Positions 7,319-16,776 of a stretch of 64,000 nucleotides of DNA are shown piece by piece. A program made the position numbers and the translations under genes. The notes beneath the pieces are model-generated. The model was not told where the DNA came from. It was given only the letters and a program-made list of their open reading frames with translations, and made no database searches. How positions within the stretch are numbered: position 1 is the stretch's first letter; every line of letters begins with the position of its first letter. The stretch comes from CAZVVT01 sp964630595. Lineage in GTDB: Bacteria > Chlamydiota > Chlamydiia > Chlamydiales > VFKH01. The stretch is taken from the NCBI GenBank assembly GCA_964630595.1, contig CAZVVT010000003.1, positions 62,001 through 126,000 of the forward strand, in the 5' to 3' direction.

Positions 7319-8721
7319 GCAGCAGCGCTACCGCCGCCGAGAAGATCTGCTTCCTGCTCGGGTGGCAGAGTAGCTGCGATAGCAGAGGAGAAGAAGGTGT
7401 CGGGTAGACGCTTGATTTTCTCTGCAGTAATTTCGTGATGAGGGGCATCCAGCATGCGCTTCAGCATCGCCTCTTTTGCAAGAGCAAAGTCCTTAGGACG
7501 GGCCAGCTGAGCATGCGTTCCTACATGGCCTGCAATTGCTTGGGCCTTCAGAGTGTCTACCTGATCTTTTGTCAGGCGCAGGTGGCGTGCATAACAGATG
7601 CGTGGGAAAATCTCAGCTTGCCAGAAGTCGCCGATCTGTACGAAGAATCGGATGAATCTTCCGCAGCGTTGTAGATCCATTTCACGCTTCTGTTTTTCCT
7701 CAAGGCGGATAGCTTCTAAGCTTTTATCAGTCGCCATGGCTTTCATGAACTGGCGTCGTTCGATGATGCGCTCGCGTTCATGAACTAGGCGAACAAACTC
7801 AACAAACGACAACATTCCACCGAGTGTCCAGAGTAGGTAAATGATGATCAGAGCAACACCGACTTGAGGGCAGGCGATCGCCAAAATGGTCGCCACGACG
7901 CTCGTGATGGAGATCGCGATGTTGATCATGTGCGAATGTTTGCGAGTGGAAAGAAGCTCTTTCATTTCGCGCATAGCAACGAGGTGGTCTTCGTGGGTTG
8001 TATTAGGATTGGTAATTTTCTGAAGACAGTCGAAGACAGGTGAGCCCAAACGTCCCTGAATGTGTGCCGAACAGAGAGTAAAACGCGCAGACCATTCCGA
8101 CAGGCTATTCTGGGTCTCTTTGAGGTTGATGTCATGAGCGATGGCTGTGCAAGCCCCAATCAACGAATTTTCAGAAAAATCACCAGCTCTAAAGTAGTTA
8201 TCAACAATGTTAGAGACTTTGCGAGCGTTATTGTAGAAGAGGGCTTGGCGACCGATATCCCACAAAGCGAAAATGGATACGAAGACAGAGCCGGCAATCT
8301 TCATGGAGGTCAACACTTGCTGGCTGCACTTGTTCAAGGCGGTGATCAAAATCTGGATAGTAGAAAGAACGTAGGCAGCGAGACGACCCAAGTCGGTGAC
8401 CAAGTTCATGATAAAGATGCCCAAACTCTTGTCCTGATCGAGGTGGAATCGCGGTCTGGAATCGATGATGTTGGCCACATCATCGACGACTTTTATGATC
8501 GTGATGATGATGGGAATCAACTGGAAAGTAGCAGCGGTATAGCTAAAGGCAGGGTGCTCTCCAATTCGTCGGAACAGGGCGTCTCCGGGTAGGCCAGTGT
8601 TAGGCCTTGTTTCCACAGGCAGAGCGGGCACCTTGTACGCAGTCGCAGCCATAGCAGAAGAGGGCAGCTGAAAAGCTACCGGCGAAGAAGCGGAGGTAGG
8701 AAGATCTATCCTATTTGCCAT
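7315..8721 (-). CDS. Large Inc-like membrane protein, unknown function
   Basis: A 468-residue protein not recognised as a named family. The N-terminal 50 residues are polar and Pro/Ser-rich. Hydrophobic stretches lie near 65-80, 100-130 and 140-155. A strong paired segment follows at about 270-315 (IAISITSVVATILAIACP, then GVALIIIYLLWTLGGML). A charged C-terminal region follows (ERERIIERRQ, then KQKREMDLQ). The paired-helix plan and position next to other lineage-specific genes suggest an inclusion-membrane or secreted protein. No other gene lies in the 136 bp to wza. Confidence 0.65.
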   Translation of the reverse strand: MANRIDLPTSASSPVAFQLPSSAMAATAYKVPALPVETRPNTGLPGDALFRRIGEHPAFSYTAATFQLIPIIITIIKVVDDVANIIDSRPRFHLDQDKSLGIFIMNLVTDLGRLAAYVLSTIQILITALNKCSQQVLTSMKIAGSVFVSIFALWDIGRQALFYNNARKVSNIVDNYFRAGDFSENSLIGACTAIAHDINLKETQNSLSEWSARFTLCSAHIQGRLGSPVFDCLQKITNPNTTHEDHLVAMREMKELLSTRKHSHMINIAISITSVVATILAIACPQVGVALIIIYLLWTLGGMLSFVEFVRLVHERERIIERRQFMKAMATDKSLEAIRLEEKQKREMDLQRCGRFIRFFVQIGDFWQAEIFPRICYARHLRLTKDQVDTLKAQAIAGHVGTHAQLARPKDFALAKEAMLKRMLDAPHHEITAEKIKRLPDTFFSSAIAATLPPEQEADLLGGGSAAA

Positions 8722-8857
8722 GTAAGAAAATTGTAACAGGGTAGTGTTAAAGCACGTTTAAGGGAAAATAATAGCATAAGTCATTGATTATCAGCAAGTT
8801 TATGGGAGGCTATTGTGGGGATAGAGGAGCTTACAGTATGCTGCCCCCTCCACACCT

Positions 8858-9901
8858 GTGAATATGCGTTTTTTGGCCCTCGTTTTTCTTCTGCTCTTGG
8901 CAGCCTGTAGTTGTCCCAAGTATGACTATCCCGTCAAGGGCGCCTCTGATTTTGTGATTGATTCCTACAAAATTCGGCAGGGGAAATTTGCTATTTTGGA
9001 GATGGAGGGCAAGCCGGTGGAGTGTCTTCCACCGGGGAGCTTTGATGAGTATGTAGACGTCATTGACGAGGATGACGTTTTGACCATTAACGTCTACCAC
9101 CCTACCCGCAAAGACATCACCGATGCGGTGAATCAGGTAGGAAACTCTGCTGGATACCGGGTGATTCAAGGGCGGATTCGTTTGCCGGAACTGCCCTCTA
9201 TTGAAGTGGCGGGCTTGACTTTGGAAGAGGCGAAAGACCGCATTCAGAGAGCCTATGATCAGGAGATTCATGAGGCGGAGGTGTTTATCGATTACAAACA
9301 ACGCCTTTTACGAACGGTGGAACTCATCGGCATGGCCGCCATCCATTCGGTGCCGGTCAATGGAAGAATCCGTCTTTTCGATGTGTTGTCTACGGCGCGC
9401 ATTAACCCTGGTGCCAACCTTTTCATGAGTTATGTAGTGCGTTGCGGAAAGGTGTTGCGCGTTGATCTGTCCAAGCTGATTAAAGAGGGGGACATGTGTC
9501 AAAACATTATCATGCGTCCGCGCGACAAGATCTATATTGCCGATCCTTCAGAAACGACAGCAATGGTAATGGGCGAAGTATCACGCCCTTCTGTTTTGAT
9601 GCTCGCTCGTGGAATGGTCTCTTTGCGCGAAGCGATTGTCGCTGCGGGAGGGATTCCTTTTACGGGGGATAAGAGCTGCATTCAGGTCATTCGAGGAAGC
9701 ATTAAATGCCCCAAGGTCTATCTTCTCGATTGGAATTTGATTGTCACGTTGCCCAACGATAGCTTGTTGCTCATGCCCGGTGATACAGTCTACGTCTCGG
9801 AAAAACCAATTACGCAGTGGAACCGTTTCATCGAACAGCTACTGCCAACTTCTATGGGCGTACAACAGATGAACTCCACACGCATGGTGCTGGTACAATG
9901 A
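8858..9901 (+). CDS. wza: Wza-like polysaccharide export lipoprotein
   Basis: A 347-residue outer-membrane export protein. The signal peptide is RFLALVFLLLLAAC with a lipobox Cys. The N-terminal polysaccharide-export domain (about 60-150, DEDDVLTINVYHPTRKDI, then IRLPELPSIEVAGLTLEEA) and two SLBB-like domains follow (VELIGMAAIHSVPVNG; AMVMGEVSRPSVLML). Start is GTG 8858 or ATG 8864; neither has a good Shine-Dalgarno. It overlaps the Wzc-like gene (ATGA). The pair suggests export of an exopolysaccharide or other long-chain glycan, although no polymerase or glycosyltransferase cluster is next to it. Confidence 0.85.
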   Translation: MNMRFLALVFLLLLAACSCPKYDYPVKGASDFVIDSYKIRQGKFAILEMEGKPVECLPPGSFDEYVDVIDEDDVLTINVYHPTRKDITDAVNQVGNSAGYRVIQGRIRLPELPSIEVAGLTLEEAKDRIQRAYDQEIHEAEVFIDYKQRLLRTVELIGMAAIHSVPVNGRIRLFDVLSTARINPGANLFMSYVVRCGKVLRVDLSKLIKEGDMCQNIIMRPRDKIYIADPSETTAMVMGEVSRPSVLMLARGMVSLREAIVAAGGIPFTGDKSCIQVIRGSIKCPKVYLLDWNLIVTLPNDSLLLMPGDTVYVSEKPITQWNRFIEQLLPTSMGVQQMNSTRMVLVQ

Positions 9902-12762
9902 GTCGAGGGGTGAAGAAGCTGTTTGAGGGCGAGCTGCTGTTTTCGGTAGCGGATTTGTGGCGTAGCATTGTGCGTCACAAGGGCAGCATATCCTTGGGCG
10001 GCTTCGCCTTCGCTCTCTTTATCCTCGGTACAATGATCATTCGAGGCCCTGCCTATACGGCGCAGGCCACTTTCCAAGAAAAGGCACAGAGCCAGAGTTC
10101 TGGGTTTGGGGAAAAGGTTCTTTCCATGTTGGCCTCAGGCAGCAATGAGGATGCAGCGAGTGAGGCGCTGATGCTTTCGCACGTTGTTGTAGAGGATGTT
10201 GTGCGCACGCTCGGACTGCATGTGAACTTGGGCGAAGAGGGGGCTTCTTATTCGCGCCTAGACTGCATTACGACGAACGTTCGCCTGGAAAAGGAGGTGC
10301 TGCGCTCGATGATCGCGGGCAAGCCCGGTTCGAGCTCCTCCGTCCTTGTCGCTGACGCTCCCTTAGCTCACACCAAACCGCGTGCATACCGTATGAAAGA
10401 GGCGTCTTATTCAGGCGCCTTCTGTCGAAACTATAAACTGCAGCCGCTGGGCGCGGGAAAGTTTGAGCTTCTTGATTCCGCTGGGCAAAAGACGATCTGG
10501 AACTTTGGGCAAAAGGTCACTCTTCCCGATGTTAGCTTTGTTATCGAACAAATCGATGCATCTCGTAGCCCTAAAGCAACCATTTCTTTGGTTTCATTGT
10601 ATGACATGACAGAGGGGTTGCGTAACGCGATTTCGATCAAACGAGATAAGAAAAATAAACGCTTATTGCAGATTTCTTACTCGTGCGGAGATCCGGAGCA
10701 GGCAGCTCGCATTGTAAACCAGTTGATGGCCTCATTTAAGAGCTATTTAAATGATCAGCACAATAAACGCGTGAGCGAACAATTGGCCTATCTGACAGCG
10801 CGTCAAGAGCAGATGACGGCCCAACTAGGAGAAAAGCAGGATAAGCACTGCGAGTATCTCTGTTCCAACATTGAGGGGCTGGGATTTTGTCGCTACGATA
10901 GAGCGTTGAAGTTTTTTAGCGGACAGCAAGAGAAGCTTCACGCCAGGCGTTTACAGATTGAGTTGGATCAAGAAATTTTGGAAACCAATGATGGCATGCG
11001 CTTCCAAACCTTCTCCTCATTGGGCGGCGAAAAAGCTGCGCAGGCGCTATTTCAGGAACGACAGGAGTTGATTCAACATCGCGACTTGTTGGAATTAAGC
11101 TTGCGAGAGCATGCAGGAATTAAGGCGAAAACATCGAATAAGGTGATTGTTGATCGCATCAAAGAATTAGAAGAGGAGCTTTCTTGGATTGATCAGTTGC
11201 GTGCGAATGTGGCCAGACCGGATCAGTTGGCGCGTATTTTTAAGGGGCGCAAAAAAGCTTTGGAGAGATTGGGGCTCACTGTTTTCATAGAGCAGCCCAA
11301 TACACCGGAATGGGGAAGCCATTTAAGCGCCTACTTGGAAATGGGTGCGCGTATGCGCAAGATGCGTAGCCGTCTTTTAGAGGAACGTTTGTTGTCTGCG
11401 CAAAATGGATCGCTATTTTTTGAAGGGTTAGACATCAAATCAGCTGTCGCAACACGTACTTCGTATACAGAGCTAGTGAATGGCGACATCGCGACAAAAA
11501 AGAAATTCGACTATGTATTGCAACAATTAGACGACCCAGCAATTGACATTGCTTCTTTGGGAATGGCGCTGGATGACGAAGTTTCGCGTATTCATATTCG
11601 TGAAGCTGCCGACATCACTTGCAAATTGCACGACACAGCGCATACAAGTGCGAAAGAAGAGGAGCGTTATCGCAGTATTCTGGCGCTGAAGCGGGCTTTT
11701 ATGAAAGCGCACGTCAAGGAGTGTGCGCGCATTTCGGGGCTACAGAAGAGAATTTGGGAAGATTGCTTGGTCAAGCTTGATCGTTCTGTGGTTAATTTGC
11801 TGAATCAAAAGATTTCTGTTCTAGCAGAGCAGATTGAAGAAATGCGTGTTGCGCGTAAGGCGAAGCTGCGCTCAGAGGATTTGATTTTGCAACGCGAGCT
11901 GGCAGTTCTATCGAAACGTATGCAACAGCTACCCAGACGCGGTATGGAAGAGATGAAGCTGGGGCTCTTCATTAAAATGCAGCAGAAGATGTGCGAGGAG
12001 CTTACGAAGATGGTGGAGGGTCGCAATTTAGCACAAAATCTGGACCGCATTGAGTCGACAGTGGTAGATCCAGCCGTTGTTCCTGTGCAGCCCGTGCCCC
12101 CACAAATTTTAATCTCTTCAGCTCTGGGGCTTTTTTTGGGATCCTTGTGCGTTGCCGGTCTGTGCTTTGCTCGAGATTGTAGACGAGGTCTTTGGGCAAG
12201 CGAAAGCAATCTTGATTTGCTCGGGCAACGGGTGCTTGGAAAGAGCGATAACCATGCTGAATATACAGCACAAGATTTGCAAACAGCGCGTAGCATAGCA
12301 GCGTTCTTGCGAGAAAAGGGAGCCAAGTCTGTTTTGGGGATCTCTCTAGGGCGTCTGCTTTCGTTGACGGCGCAGCTTTTAGCAAGCCAGGGAAAACGGG
12401 TTTTGCTCATCGATGGCACGTGGTTTGTGAAGCAGGGCCACTGCGAAGTCTCTCTTGCAGCCTATCTCGAGGGGGCAGGCCCTTGCCCAACAGCAACGGC
12501 TATGCAGGCGGGGTATCATCTGCTCGATACAGGCGCTTTCCATCCGCATGCATTTGAACTGATGAACTCCGCTAAGTTTCAAGAGTTCATGGCGACTCTG
12601 CGGGGCTATGATGTCGTGCTATTGCGCTTGCCTCTAGAGCCCTCGTCCATTGAAGCGCGTGGCCTTGTGCACTTAAGCGATGTGACCATCGTTGACGCAA
12701 GTCGCAGCCGCATCAATGATCTGGAGACCTATTTCAACGAGAAGACAGCATTTGTTCTTTAG
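9898..12762 (+). CDS. Wzc-like chain-length determinant with degenerate tyrosine-kinase domain
   Basis: A 954-residue inner-membrane partner of Wza. The start is taken at the ATG overlapping the wza stop; longer readings run back into wza. A Wzz-type domain has its first membrane segment near residues 35-50 (SISLGGFAFALFILGTMII). A long coiled-coil periplasmic region follows (about 270-720), then a second membrane segment (ILISSALGLFLGSLCVAGLCF). The C-terminal P-loop domain keeps KRVLLIDG, but the Walker A site reads GISLGRLLSLTA with no GKS/T, so it cannot be a normal BY-kinase. The Tyr-rich tail is also absent. The 3' end overlaps pbp2 convergently by 29 bp. Confidence 0.82.
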   Translation: MSRGVKKLFEGELLFSVADLWRSIVRHKGSISLGGFAFALFILGTMIIRGPAYTAQATFQEKAQSQSSGFGEKVLSMLASGSNEDAASEALMLSHVVVEDVVRTLGLHVNLGEEGASYSRLDCITTNVRLEKEVLRSMIAGKPGSSSSVLVADAPLAHTKPRAYRMKEASYSGAFCRNYKLQPLGAGKFELLDSAGQKTIWNFGQKVTLPDVSFVIEQIDASRSPKATISLVSLYDMTEGLRNAISIKRDKKNKRLLQISYSCGDPEQAARIVNQLMASFKSYLNDQHNKRVSEQLAYLTARQEQMTAQLGEKQDKHCEYLCSNIEGLGFCRYDRALKFFSGQQEKLHARRLQIELDQEILETNDGMRFQTFSSLGGEKAAQALFQERQELIQHRDLLELSLREHAGIKAKTSNKVIVDRIKELEEELSWIDQLRANVARPDQLARIFKGRKKALERLGLTVFIEQPNTPEWGSHLSAYLEMGARMRKMRSRLLEERLLSAQNGSLFFEGLDIKSAVATRTSYTELVNGDIATKKKFDYVLQQLDDPAIDIASLGMALDDEVSRIHIREAADITCKLHDTAHTSAKEEERYRSILALKRAFMKAHVKECARISGLQKRIWEDCLVKLDRSVVNLLNQKISVLAEQIEEMRVARKAKLRSEDLILQRELAVLSKRMQQLPRRGMEEMKLGLFIKMQQKMCEELTKMVEGRNLAQNLDRIESTVVDPAVVPVQPVPPQILISSALGLFLGSLCVAGLCFARDCRRGLWASESNLDLLGQRVLGKSDNHAEYTAQDLQTARSIAAFLREKGAKSVLGISLGRLLSLTAQLLASQGKRVLLIDGTWFVKQGHCEVSLAAYLEGAGPCPTATAMQAGYHLLDTGAFHPHAFELMNSAKFQEFMATLRGYDVVLLRLPLEPSSIEARGLVHLSDVTIVDASRSRINDLETYFNEKTAFVL

Positions 12763-15748
12763 TGCGCCTCCATTCGTTGTAGACGTCAACGGCTACTGGG
12801 GCGGATTCTTTTCCGAAATCGGAGAAGCGTTCATAGACAACCACGACAAGTTCGGGTTTTGTTAAAGCAGCATCTTCAAAGAAAATGGCGCCGAAACCGG
12901 TGTGCTTGACCATTTTTGCCCCATCGTGTTTCGCTGCAAAAAGGGTTTCGACATGCTCTGCAGTCGATGTTTTTCCAGCAAAATGAGGGGCGGTATAGCG
13001 CCGTAAAGCTTCGGGAGAAAGAGAGCGAAAACGTTCGCTTCTCGCTGTGCCACGCTCGCCTGTAACCACGCGTTTCATCGCCGCAATAAGAGCGCGCTGA
13101 ATATGGCTTGGAAGGTGGAGTGATTTTGTGGCGAGATCAGGTCGAGAAATAAAGCCTTTACGCGCCTCGGTGAGGGCTTTTGTGAAGAGGGGGAAATCCA
13201 CTCCAATGCAGCGCAGCGTCTGTTTGAATGGAAAACGAGTTTGCTCAAGCAGCGGTGTGTCGTCAATTGTCACGCCCGCTTCGAGTAGGTGGATCTGCGG
13301 TGTGCAGACTTGCCCGCCATTGGCGATAGCAGTCAGCATAACGGCCCCTTGCAGTGGTGTGGAGTCAAAGCTGTGCTGCCCGATGGCAAAGGAAAAAAGC
13401 CCCGTTTTGTTCTCTTCGAGGTCTTTGGGAAGACGGCCGGCAATTTCACCGGGAAGAGCAATTCCTGTTTTTTGCCCAAACGAAAATTGGCGCGCTGCGT
13501 CGAGAAGGCGCTGTGGACCGATTTCTTCGGCAAGAAGGGAGAAGTAGGGGTTGCTGGAAGTTTCGAGTGCTTCTGCCAAATTTACAGAGCCGATACCTGC
13601 GTGTTCGCTGCGCGGTAGGCGCCCTCCGTGCCATTGTCGTGTAATCGGGCGTCCGTCGGGAAAACTGCCCACGGTCATGGCTCCGGGGATGGAGTTGTCG
13701 ATAATGGAGAGAGAGATATGGTCGGTCAAAGCGACATAAGTGGGCACGATCTTGAAAAGAGAACCCAGCGGACAGGCTTGCCTGAAGGCAAAAGAGCGAC
13801 CAAAACCAAATCCCGTTTTCGGGTAAAAAGCGGCAGCTAGCCCTTTGAGCGACTTGGCCCGCAATCGAGGGTAGGTGCCCCAAAGGGCCCGCTTGAGTTG
13901 ATCAAACCCTCGCATCGTTTTGCATAGACCCATAGCATCGTGCACGGAGGTGTTTCCAAGAAGCTCACGAAAATGCACCGCTTCGGGGCAGCTCTCTTCT
14001 TCCAAAACCGTCTGCACGATGGCATAGCCTCGGCTTTCCCAAAACGCTTCGAACTGCTGCCTTTCTTGCTCTTTGAGAATATCAACATAGGGTTTGGTTG
14101 TTTTGCAGAGCCGTTTTTCTTCTGCTCGCTTTGCTTTCAGAAAGCTTGGAAAGTGCTCTTCGCGCCATTGTGCAAAGAGTGTTGTGCGGAAGGATTCGCG
14201 CAATTCTTGTTTGAGAGTGCGCTGCAGAGCGAGAAAGGCAGCCGTCCACTCTTTGTAGGTTTCTAAAGAAAGGTGTTCAAACTTTCTGGCTGTTGACGCA
14301 TCAAACAATTCCGGATCGATCTGGAGTCGCAGCAGGTCGGCCAGCAGCAATCGATCCGCTGGATGGTCGATGCCGGCAAAAAGGGGAGAGTGTGATGCAA
14401 GCACAACCTCTTTTTCACAGGATCCAGTAGCGCGGCAGGCCTCTTCTACTGACTTTTGTAGGGCGAGGCTGGCCCCAATCGTAGTCAGTTTGTCTCGGAT
14501 AGGGTCTGCTTTGGGCAGCACCATGTCGAGATAGGCGGACCAGGAGAGCCATAAACTCTCATCACGACCCACTTTTTCGCGCACCAGAGGCTGTCTTTCA
14601 TCGAAGAGATCGGCGATATGACTTTCGTTCTCCAGCCAACGATTGATGGCCGCGTTTTTGTGTGCTTGTAGTGATGGGTCGCTGGTAGGGACAAAATCGC
14701 TGGGGTCAAAGCGGGGGTGAGAGGCGAGCGCGAGCACTTCGCTTGTCTTGGGATCAATGACAATGATTGCCCCCCCTTTGATCCAAGGTGCCCCTTCCGG
14801 ACTGCGTCTGCGCGCTTCACTCTCGATTAAAAGCTTTTCGGCATAGGCTTGTAGGGGTCTGGAAATAGACAGCATGAGGCGCTTGCCGGAAATGGGCTCG
14901 GTGGCCCCCACCTGCTCCTTGATCCACTGCCCCTTGCGGTCGTACCACTCAATGCGCTTGCCCGGACGCCCTTTGAGTAGACGCTCAAAAGAGGCCTCGA
15001 CGCCGGCTTTGCCCACCCGGTCATTCACGGAGTAAGCTTTTTCTTGCAGCTGCTTAAGGCGTGAGCGCACCTGCTTCCAAGAAGAGAAACCCTCTGGGAT
15101 AAAGGCCTCTTCATTTTGGTCGAATTCCTCTAATGCGCTACGCAGCTGGCCAATTTCCTGTAGCAGCTGCTGCCACTGCTCTGCCGAAATGGCCCCCATA
15201 TAGCCCACCACGTCGCATCCCACCTTCCCAAAGGGGTATTCTCTTCGGTAGGTTGCCTCCGCTGCCGCCCCCGGCATCAGCCCCATTAAAGCGCGCATCT
15301 GGCAGAACTCTTTCTCCGATAGCTCCTCTTTAATGACTAAGGGCGAGGAGCCCAAAAGCGAGGCTTTGCTATGAATCAAATCTTCCAGCTCATCGCAGTC
15401 CATGGTGAGAATGCCGCCCAGCTTCTCACTCAGCTCCCGAATATAGCGCTTTCGAGGAAAGACCTTCTTGCCCCCCTCCCATGCCGTCGTTGGAATCTGC
15501 TCAATTTCGCTGTAGATCACCGCTGCGCGGTAACTCAAAGCGTTGCTGACCAACACCTCATTGAACCGATCCCGAATCGTCCCCCGGCAGCCCGGCACAA
15601 ACACCGTCCGCTTCTGTGGCCTCTTCGCCGCCTCGGCCAGCCTGTCATGCTCAATCACGGAAAGCTGAATGAGTCGCCCTACGATGACCACGAAGGCAAC
15701 CCCCACAATTCCTAAGATAAAGTTCGCCTTTTCAGGAATGGTCTTCAT
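12734..15748 (-). CDS. pbp2: Penicillin-binding protein 2 / FtsI-type transpeptidase, long chlamydial form
   Basis: A 1004-residue membrane-anchored class B PBP that crosslinks peptidoglycan. The start is at ATG 15748; a TTG two codons earlier is possible. One N-terminal membrane segment (FILGIVGVAFVVIVGRLI), a dimerisation domain (FVPGCRGTIRDRFNEVL), a roughly 300-residue helical insertion (about 370-640), then the transpeptidase with SLFK (SxxK), SSN and KTS (KTG-like) motifs. Chlamydial PBP2 is typically this long. It is divergent from tRNA-Gly and rpsB. ompA, which lies here in Chlamydia, is absent. Confidence 0.9.
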   Translation of the reverse strand: MKTIPEKANFILGIVGVAFVVIVGRLIQLSVIEHDRLAEAAKRPQKRTVFVPGCRGTIRDRFNEVLVSNALSYRAAVIYSEIEQIPTTAWEGGKKVFPRKRYIRELSEKLGGILTMDCDELEDLIHSKASLLGSSPLVIKEELSEKEFCQMRALMGLMPGAAAEATYRREYPFGKVGCDVVGYMGAISAEQWQQLLQEIGQLRSALEEFDQNEEAFIPEGFSSWKQVRSRLKQLQEKAYSVNDRVGKAGVEASFERLLKGRPGKRIEWYDRKGQWIKEQVGATEPISGKRLMLSISRPLQAYAEKLLIESEARRRSPEGAPWIKGGAIIVIDPKTSEVLALASHPRFDPSDFVPTSDPSLQAHKNAAINRWLENESHIADLFDERQPLVREKVGRDESLWLSWSAYLDMVLPKADPIRDKLTTIGASLALQKSVEEACRATGSCEKEVVLASHSPLFAGIDHPADRLLLADLLRLQIDPELFDASTARKFEHLSLETYKEWTAAFLALQRTLKQELRESFRTTLFAQWREEHFPSFLKAKRAEEKRLCKTTKPYVDILKEQERQQFEAFWESRGYAIVQTVLEEESCPEAVHFRELLGNTSVHDAMGLCKTMRGFDQLKRALWGTYPRLRAKSLKGLAAAFYPKTGFGFGRSFAFRQACPLGSLFKIVPTYVALTDHISLSIIDNSIPGAMTVGSFPDGRPITRQWHGGRLPRSEHAGIGSVNLAEALETSSNPYFSLLAEEIGPQRLLDAARQFSFGQKTGIALPGEIAGRLPKDLEENKTGLFSFAIGQHSFDSTPLQGAVMLTAIANGGQVCTPQIHLLEAGVTIDDTPLLEQTRFPFKQTLRCIGVDFPLFTKALTEARKGFISRPDLATKSLHLPSHIQRALIAAMKRVVTGERGTARSERFRSLSPEALRRYTAPHFAGKTSTAEHVETLFAAKHDGAKMVKHTGFGAIFFEDAALTKPELVVVVYERFSDFGKESAPVAVDVYNEWRRTKEQMLSSR

Positions 15749-15769
15749 TTGCAAAAATATAGCCGTCTA

Positions 15770-15785
15770 GAGACAATCTTGTCTC
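15770..15785. promoter_or_regulatory. Inverted repeat between pbp2 and tRNA-Gly
   Basis: GAGACAA, a two-base spacer and TTGTCTC form a perfect palindrome 21 bp from the pbp2 start codon and 7 bp from the tRNA. It is followed by ATTTTTG. It may be an operator for pbp2 or a small RNA hairpin near the tRNA 5' end. Confidence 0.4.
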
Positions 15786-15791
15786 ATTTTT

Positions 15792-15862
15792 GCGCCTGTA
15801 GTTCAATGGTAGAACTGTAGCCTTCCAAGCTACTAGTGTCAGTTCGATTCTGTCCAGGCGCT
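15792..15862 (+). tRNA. tRNA-Gly (TCC)
   Basis: A 71-nt cloverleaf. The acceptor arms GCGCCTG and CAGGCGC pair perfectly. The anticodon stem GTAGC/GCTAC encloses loop CTTCCAA with anticodon TCC. The T-arm contains GTTCGATTC. No encoded CCA. It precedes rpsB as in Chlamydia. Confidence 0.93.
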
Positions 15863-15870
15863 TTCCCTCC

Positions 15871-15900
15871 TTGCTCTCTATAAGGGCTTTCCTGTATACT
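15871..15900 (+). promoter_or_regulatory. Sigma-70 type promoter for rpsB-tsf
   Basis: TTGCTC (15871-15876) and TATACT (15895-15900) are separated by 18 bases, 51 bp ahead of the rpsB start. This is the best promoter match in the region. Confidence 0.6.
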
Positions 15901-15951
15901 GTTGTCCCATTCTAAACCAAGACCGAAATCCTCCTGTAATGGGGGGATGCC

Positions 15952-16776
15952 GTGTTAACAAAAGAAAAGGAACAAGGCTTGGAACAGCAAACACAACCAT
16001 CCGTAACTATTAAAGAACTCCTGGAAGCTGGGGCCCATTTTGGTCACCAGAGAAGCCGTTGGAACCCCAAGATGATGCGATTCATCTTTGAAGTTCGCGG
16101 CGGCCTGCACATCATCGACTTGTCGAAGACGATGCAGCTTCTGCGCACTGCAAGCGAAGTGGTCAAAGAGACCATCGCTTCGGGAAAAAGCATTCTCTTC
16201 GTCGGAACGAAGAAACAGGCAAAGACAGTGATTAAAGAGTGCGCTGAGGCGTGCAATGAGTATTACGTCGCTGACCGTTGGCTCGGTGGTATGCTCACGA
16301 ATATGTCGACGATTCGCAAGTCGATCAAGAAAATGGAAACTGCCGAGAAGAAGTTGGCAGCAGGGGGAGAGGGTCTCACCAAAAAAGAGATATCCCTTCT
16401 CTCGAAAGAGCAGCAGAAGCTGCAGAAGAACCTCGGCGGTGTGCGCTTTATGAAGCGTCTGCCAGGTCTTCTCATCGTCGTCGATCCACAGCGCGAACAC
16501 ATTGCTGTGGCAGAGGCGAATAAATTGGGCATCCCAGTGATGGCTCTGGTCGACACGAATTGCGATCCAGATCCTATCCAGTACGTTATTCCGTGCAACG
16601 ATGACGCGCTTAAGAGCGTGAAACTCATCTTGCAAGTACTCACCGATGCTGTAATCGAAAAGAAAAACGAATTGAGCGTCGAGCTACATAAAGACGGCGT
16701 TGAGGAGATGGGTTTTGAACAAGGAACCGTGGATGAACAAGGATCTGGAACTGAAGTCACAGGAGACGTCGCATGA
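15952..16776 (+). CDS. rpsB: 30S ribosomal protein S2
   Basis: 274 residues, normal for S2. Conserved stretches include LLEAGAHFGHQRSRWNPKM, GLHIIDLSKT, ILFVGTKKQA, ADRWLGGMLTN and RLPGLLIVVDPQREHIAVAEA. The start is GTG 15952 behind a GGGGGGA purine run; no in-frame ATG is closer. It overlaps tsf by 4 bp (ATGA). Its last 40 codons are also overlapped by the start of a second reading frame that continues over tsf. Transcribed from the promoter at 15871. Confidence 0.97.
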   Translation: MLTKEKEQGLEQQTQPSVTIKELLEAGAHFGHQRSRWNPKMMRFIFEVRGGLHIIDLSKTMQLLRTASEVVKETIASGKSILFVGTKKQAKTVIKECAEACNEYYVADRWLGGMLTNMSTIRKSIKKMETAEKKLAAGGEGLTKKEISLLSKEQQKLQKNLGGVRFMKRLPGLLIVVDPQREHIAVAEANKLGIPVMALVDTNCDPDPIQYVIPCNDDALKSVKLILQVLTDAVIEKKNELSVELHKDGVEEMGFEQGTVDEQGSGTEVTGDVA

